A stretch of DNA of 64,000 nucleotides from Perca fluviatilis (taxonomy: Eukaryota; Chordata; Actinopteri; Perciformes; Percidae). Made by a program: the position numbers and the translations under genes. A model generated the notes under the pieces. The model was not told the DNA's origin and ran no database searches. It saw only the letters and a list, made by a program, of their open reading frames with translations. Positions 60,376 through 64,000 of this stretch are shown here, in pieces; the first letter of the stretch is position 1; each line of letters starts with the position of its first letter. The stretch spans positions 3,256,764-3,320,763 of the forward strand of contig NC_053133.1 in assembly GCF_010015445.1 (NCBI RefSeq). Reading direction: 5' to 3'.

Positions 60376-63007
60376 TTGCAGTATTTTACATCAGGTCGCA
60401 CTCGGGTCGCACTGCGCAGACCCAGACAAGGTTACTTCCTCAAGCCCTGTCGCGGCATTATTTAATTTAGAAGACGCAGCGGTGAGTTAGAGAGTGAGAC
60501 GAGCGTAAACGACAACAAATAAAATTAAGTCTGACACAGAGAAAGCTGGGACCGTGGCCTGCCAGCCAGAGTTCATCTTTGGGAGAAAAAGAATAAACGG
60601 CATTTGGAAAAACTTTCATTACATAGAAGTGGAAAAGAAAATGGAATGTGTTGTGGAAAAAGATGGGGAGAAATAAGGCCACAAAATCACAGGAAAAAAC
60701 ACCACGAACCTAAGAGACATCTCAAGCCATTCCATAATGAAATTGAGGTAAGTCAAGACATTAACTTAACGTTATTTTCTATTTTAGAAAGCTCATGCCA
60801 GCTCATTAGGCTGTGGTTGTTAGCCTTTTTCCGACCGAGTAGTTACAGGAACGTAGTTATAGGAACAGTCCACTTCTAAACAGTTCTGCTAACTACTCTC
60901 CCCCAAAACCGGTTTTGCCATTTGCATTCACACTGGCCAAGTGGCCATAGGAACTGACCTTTTGTTATTATAACACAGCCATCTAACCACCACTATGCGG
61001 AAAAGGGAAAAGAGAAACGACCCTGCCCTGAAGTAGGAGCTGAAAGAGTTACAGGAACTGTGGCCAGAGGAACTTAATAATCCCCAAATTGGGGAACTGC
61101 AAAAATCTCTCATTTTAACGTTAGCTTTAGACGTTAGCCACTGGAGCTGAAAACGACTGAGACAGAACTCAGTGTGCAGAACTCAGCTGTAGTCCACAAT
61201 TTGTTTGTGTGAGAGAGTGTGTGGGTTCTTTGTTCCTACCTGACTGACTCCTATGTGTAAGCATCCCTTATGGGCCAACATTTGGTTTTGTCTATACTAC
61301 TAGGTACTTATACTATATTGACTGGATTAAATAGAACTGCATTACTAAAAAGAGACTAAAATACAATTTTCATTGACTAAAACTAGACTAAAATGTCATC
61401 AGTTTTCCTCGACTAAAACTTGACTAGACTAAAAAATGAGTATGAACGTGACTAAAACTAATAAAAACTAAAATGACAGCTTGACACAAAGACTAGACTA
61501 AAACTAAAATTAAAACAGGGCGCCAAAAACAACACTACTGTGAGCTACTGTACTTGGTGTGCGTCTTGCTAACTTGATAGAAATAAATGAACAAAGCCAA
61601 TTTCATCATCAATGAAGGTATACATAGAATGTGCACTATAGAATGTGCTAAATGAGCATTTACGTCATCTATCTGAACAAATTAAATCTTTAAACTAAAA
61701 TAATCTCTAATTTATTCTGCATTTGTGTATTGTGGATTGAGGAAAAGAGGCTGCAAAACGTTTTGACAGACCAGACTACCAGCTCATCACCAAGGCAGTT
61801 ATTAGCTGTGGTATTAGCAAGTATTCAGATGCTTTACTTAAGTAAAAGTTCTAATACCACACTGTAAAAATACTCTGTTACAAGTAAAAGTCCTGCATTG
61901 AAAATGTTACTTAAGTAAAAGTATGTAAGTATCTTCAGGAAAATGTGGCACAAGATCGCCCCACTACTCGCCTCGTCACAGCCGCTCTCGATCCCGTTCT
62001 TAAACCTTCTACCACCAATGTGTTGCCCTTTTGATGTATACCCTCCTGTTTTTACCTCTTATGAGTTTCTCCTAATGTCAGAAAGTGATTTTTTATTATT
62101 TATATAAGAAGTATTAAAAGTAAAGAACTCTCCTCCCATTGTAGAAAGTGTAAAGGATCCAACCAGCTGTGTGTTTAATGGTCTCATCATCTCAGCTGGA
62201 CTTGTAGGCCGTTATATAGTTGGCTAGTTTACTTTAGAATCAAACATCAGATTTTATAAACTACATGGGTTTTGTGTGCAGAAGTCTTAATGTGTAAAGT
62301 AACTAGTAACTAAAGCTGTAACAGACGAATGTAGTGGAGTCAAAAGTACAATAGTTCTCTCTGAGATGTAGCGGAGTAGAAGTAGAAAGTGGCATGAAAC
62401 CATAAAATCTGCATGCAATGCCAGTAAAACATACAGCATTTGCGTGAGAAAAAAACCAAAAAAAAAAACAGGAATAACATTAGCTTTGTTCCTACCTTCA
62501 CACAGGTTTTTATGTTCCTCAAATGAAACAATATTAAGCTTCAACCATTTTAAATGAGACTCACAAAGGTTATAATATGTTTCAGATCAACTTTTATCTC
62601 AGCTGCAAATAACCCCTTATCAAGAGCCATAATGATAATATTACTAAACTACAGGATACAAAAGTTGATTTACCTGTCCTGTTAACCATGCATCTTGATT
62701 GGACATCCAACAGAATGAAGAACAGAGCCTCCCAGCCAACCATACCACCCATCACTTTCACCAGCCATTGGTCCGTGGTGCTGTCAAGGTACTGCAGGCC
62801 TGTGAATATGGCTGCCACTGTGTGATGTCACAAAAACAACAACATTCTTTTCAAGACGGTAGTAGAAGTAGAATATCCATTTTTTATTTAATAGTGTACT
62901 AAAATAGGCAACTTTTAGGGCAGTTCATAATGTTAGACGAGGGCTTACCGGCTAACACTTTTATAACCAGGGCATTTAAAGCATGGGACCAGTTGAACAA
63001 AAACCTC
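59515..63007 (-). CDS. Unidentified small multi-pass membrane protein, 3' part of gene (4 exons seen)
   Basis: Minus-strand join 63,007-62,949, 62,817-62,674, 59,704-59,685 and 59,604-59,515, all with GT-AG introns and matching phases, ending in TAA. The conceptual product (at least 103 residues) begins RFLFNWSHALNALVIK. It has three likely membrane segments: NALVIKVLAVAAIFTGLQYL, VKVMGGMVGWEALFFILL and GLLVALFFLGNFAFLVALLV. Between the second and third lies a loop with an N-R-T glycosylation sequon. The 5' exons lie beyond the window or inside the minisatellite region. I do not recognise the family. Support is the internal consistency of four exons, including a 20-nt microexon, with long pyrimidine tracts before the acceptors. 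It faces jcad tail-to-tail. Confidence 0.72.
59685..59704 (-). CDS. Membrane-protein gene, 20-nt microexon
   Basis: ATACTTTGGATTTAACAGCG lies between a pyrimidine-rich acceptor ending GGATTACAG and the donor GTAAGT. Two bases complete Asp, then T-L-D-L-T-A follow. It joins the neighbours in frame. Confidence 0.7.
59815..59945 (+). mobile_element. tRNA-derived SINE, 5'-truncated
   Basis: It has GGCCCAGGGTTCGAATCTGACCTGTGGCG (B box region), TTTCCTGCATGTCTTCCCCC, and a tail CCAAAAGAAAAAATCTTTAT. It sits in the intron between the long exon and the microexon of the membrane-protein gene. Confidence 0.8.
60100..61540 (+). mobile_element. Degenerate hAT-like DNA transposon with BED zinc-finger relic
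   Basis: The flanks are rich in ACTAAAACTAGACTAAAA and GACGAAAACGAGACGAGACG. At about 60,640-60,750 the plus strand encodes a BED-finger-like stretch: CCGK, then in shifted frames an NTTNL block and HLKPFHNE. This fits the N-terminal BED finger of hAT transposases broken by a frameshift. A GAG|GTAAGT-like donor follows. No catalytic domain is seen. Boundaries are approximate. It lies within an intron of the membrane-protein gene. Confidence 0.5.
60311..60375. repeat. (ATT)n microsatellite
   Basis: About 21 ATT units inside the hAT-like element. Confidence 0.97.
61805..62400. repeat. ACTTCTACTCC-family repeat, interrupted copy
   Basis: GTATTCAGATGCTTTACTTAAG, then AAAATGTTACTTAAGTAAAAGTATG at 61,805-61,950, and the other end from about 62,095 (CCTCCCATTGTAGAAAGTGTAAAGGATCC to GCGGAGTAGAAGTAGAAAGTGG). 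About 140 bp of unrelated sequence separates them. Confidence 0.7.
62674..62817 (-). CDS. Membrane-protein gene, penultimate long exon (144 nt)
   Basis: From the acceptor GACATCACACAG it encodes AAIFTGLQYLDSTTDQWLVK and on to QSRCMVNRT. Donor GACAG|GTAAAT. It holds the end of the first and all of the second predicted membrane helix. Confidence 0.75.
62949..63007 (-). CDS. Membrane-protein gene, upstream exon (59 nt)
   Basis: From an acceptor preceded by a TTTTTTTTCTTCTTTCTTTG tract it encodes RFLFNWSHALNALVIKVLA. Donor GCCG|GTAAGC. The previous exon is not visible. Confidence 0.7.
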
Positions 63008-63194
63008 CTGTCAAAGAAAGAAGAAAAAAAAATATCAAATGATCAGCTGCTGAAACCAGAGTGTCCTCGCCAGCCACTGTGGTTTTCCAAAGTCATTAGC
63101 CACTCAGCTTTTTCACTAGCCACAGTTTTGCGGGAAATTATGTTAAATTTTATTAAAGTCGACTACAATTTACTTTAAGAACTAGATTTACAAC

Positions 63195-64000
63195 CCTTTA
63201 AAGGGGCGCTATGCAGTTTTGGCCATTTCTTCACTTTTTTGCTGGCCGGTTTCTCTATAGAGCTCCCCCTACAGGTTTCTCTATAGAGCTCCCCTACAGG
63301 TTTCTCTATAGAGCTCCCCCTACAGGTTTCTCTATAGAGCTCCTCCTACAGGTTTCTCTATAGAGCTCCCCCTACAGGTTTCTCTATAGAGCTCCTCCTA
63401 CAGGTTTCTCTATAGAGCCCCCTACAGGTTTCTCTATAGAGCTCCCCCTACAGGTTTCTCTATAGAGCTCCCTACAGGTTTCTCTATAGAGCCCCCTACA
63501 GGTTTCTCTATAAGGCTCCCCTACAGGTTTCTCTATAGAGCCCCTACGGTTTCTCTATAGAGCTCCCCCAACAGGTTTTTCTATAGAGCCCCCTACAGGT
63601 TTCTCTATAGAGCTCCCCCTACAGGTTTCTCTATAGAGCCCAACAGGTTTCTCTATAGAGGCTCCCCCCAGGTTTCTCTATAGAGCCCCCTACAGGTTTC
63701 TCTATAGAGAGCCCCCTACAGGTTTCTCTATAGAGGCCCCCTACAGGTTTCTCTAGAGCCCCCTACAGGTTTCTCTATAGAGGCCCCCTACAGGTTTCTC
63801 TATAGAGCCCTACAGGTTTCTCTATAGAGCCCCCTACAGGTTTCTCTATAGAGTCCCCCTACAGGTTTCTCTATAGAGCCCCCTACAGGTTTCTCTATAG
63901 AGCGCCCCCTACAGGTTTCTCTATAGAGCCCCCTACAGGTTTCTCTATAGAGCCCCCTACAGGTTTCTCTATAGAGCCCCCCCTACAGGTTTCTCTATAG
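63195..64000. repeat. 22-27-bp minisatellite, about 30 units, running off the window
   Basis: Preceded by AAAGGGGCGCTATGCAGTTTTGGCC, which looks like a repeat-element start. The unit is approximately CTACAGGTTTCTCTATAGAG followed by CCCC, with variable C and GCT insertions. Each unit contains the 10-bp palindrome CTCTATAGAG. The right boundary is outside the window. Confidence 0.95.

Noticed and set aside
62287..62544. Minus-strand 85-codon frame as an extra exon of the membrane-protein gene
   Set aside because: The flanking exons already join in phase without it, and I found no convincing acceptor for it.

Overview
The window looks like nuclear DNA from a bony fish, probably a percomorph teleost. 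It has split genes with short GT-AG introns, an L2-type LINE, several tRNA-derived SINE copies, many small terminal-inverted-repeat DNA elements, long (TG)n and (TATC)n microsatellites, and expanded minisatellites. There is no operon structure. Most open frames in the window are chance frames inside repeats.

Layout. Positions 1-25,600 hold no protein gene that I can support. This part is repeat-rich intergenic DNA: microsatellites, a degenerate L2 LINE on the minus strand (about 4,838-6,100), SINEs, several families of small DNA transposons, a 46-bp minisatellite inside one of them, and a large inverted repeat at 20.9-21.8 kb. Positions 25.7-26.8 kb are GC-richer, with two good splice donors, and are the best candidate for the promoter and untranslated first exon(s) of the main gene.

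The main gene is jcad (junctional cadherin 5 associated, the KIAA1462 family) on the plus strand. I assembled four coding exons from splice sites and reading phase: 38,050-38,423, 40,861-41,802, 42,579-46,156 and 49,605-49,639. They join without a frameshift into 1,642 codons plus a stop. The last exon adds only 11 residues and is followed by a 3' UTR of about 2.2 kb ending near tandem AATAAA signals at 51,860. Intron 1 (about 11 kb) and intron 4 (3.4 kb) carry many of the same transposon families as the intergenic DNA.

Downstream, 52.2-52.8 kb contains an intact tRNA-Gly(TCC) gene on the minus strand and a detached 3' half of the same tRNA on the plus strand. A DNA transposon of about 3.15 kb (55,596-58,749) follows, carrying a 1.75-kb, 28/29-bp minisatellite.

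The last part, 59.5-63.0 kb, holds the 3' end of a second gene on the minus strand. It is a small multi-pass membrane protein that I do not recognise, built from four exons including a 20-nt microexon, and its 5' part lies beyond the window. It is arranged tail-to-tail with jcad. The window ends inside another minisatellite (63,240-64,000).

The two protein genes show no functional link. The most striking pattern is that three separate minisatellites appear to have grown inside transposable elements. Within jcad, three PPSY (WW-binding type) motifs and an overlapping upstream ORF deserve a closer look.
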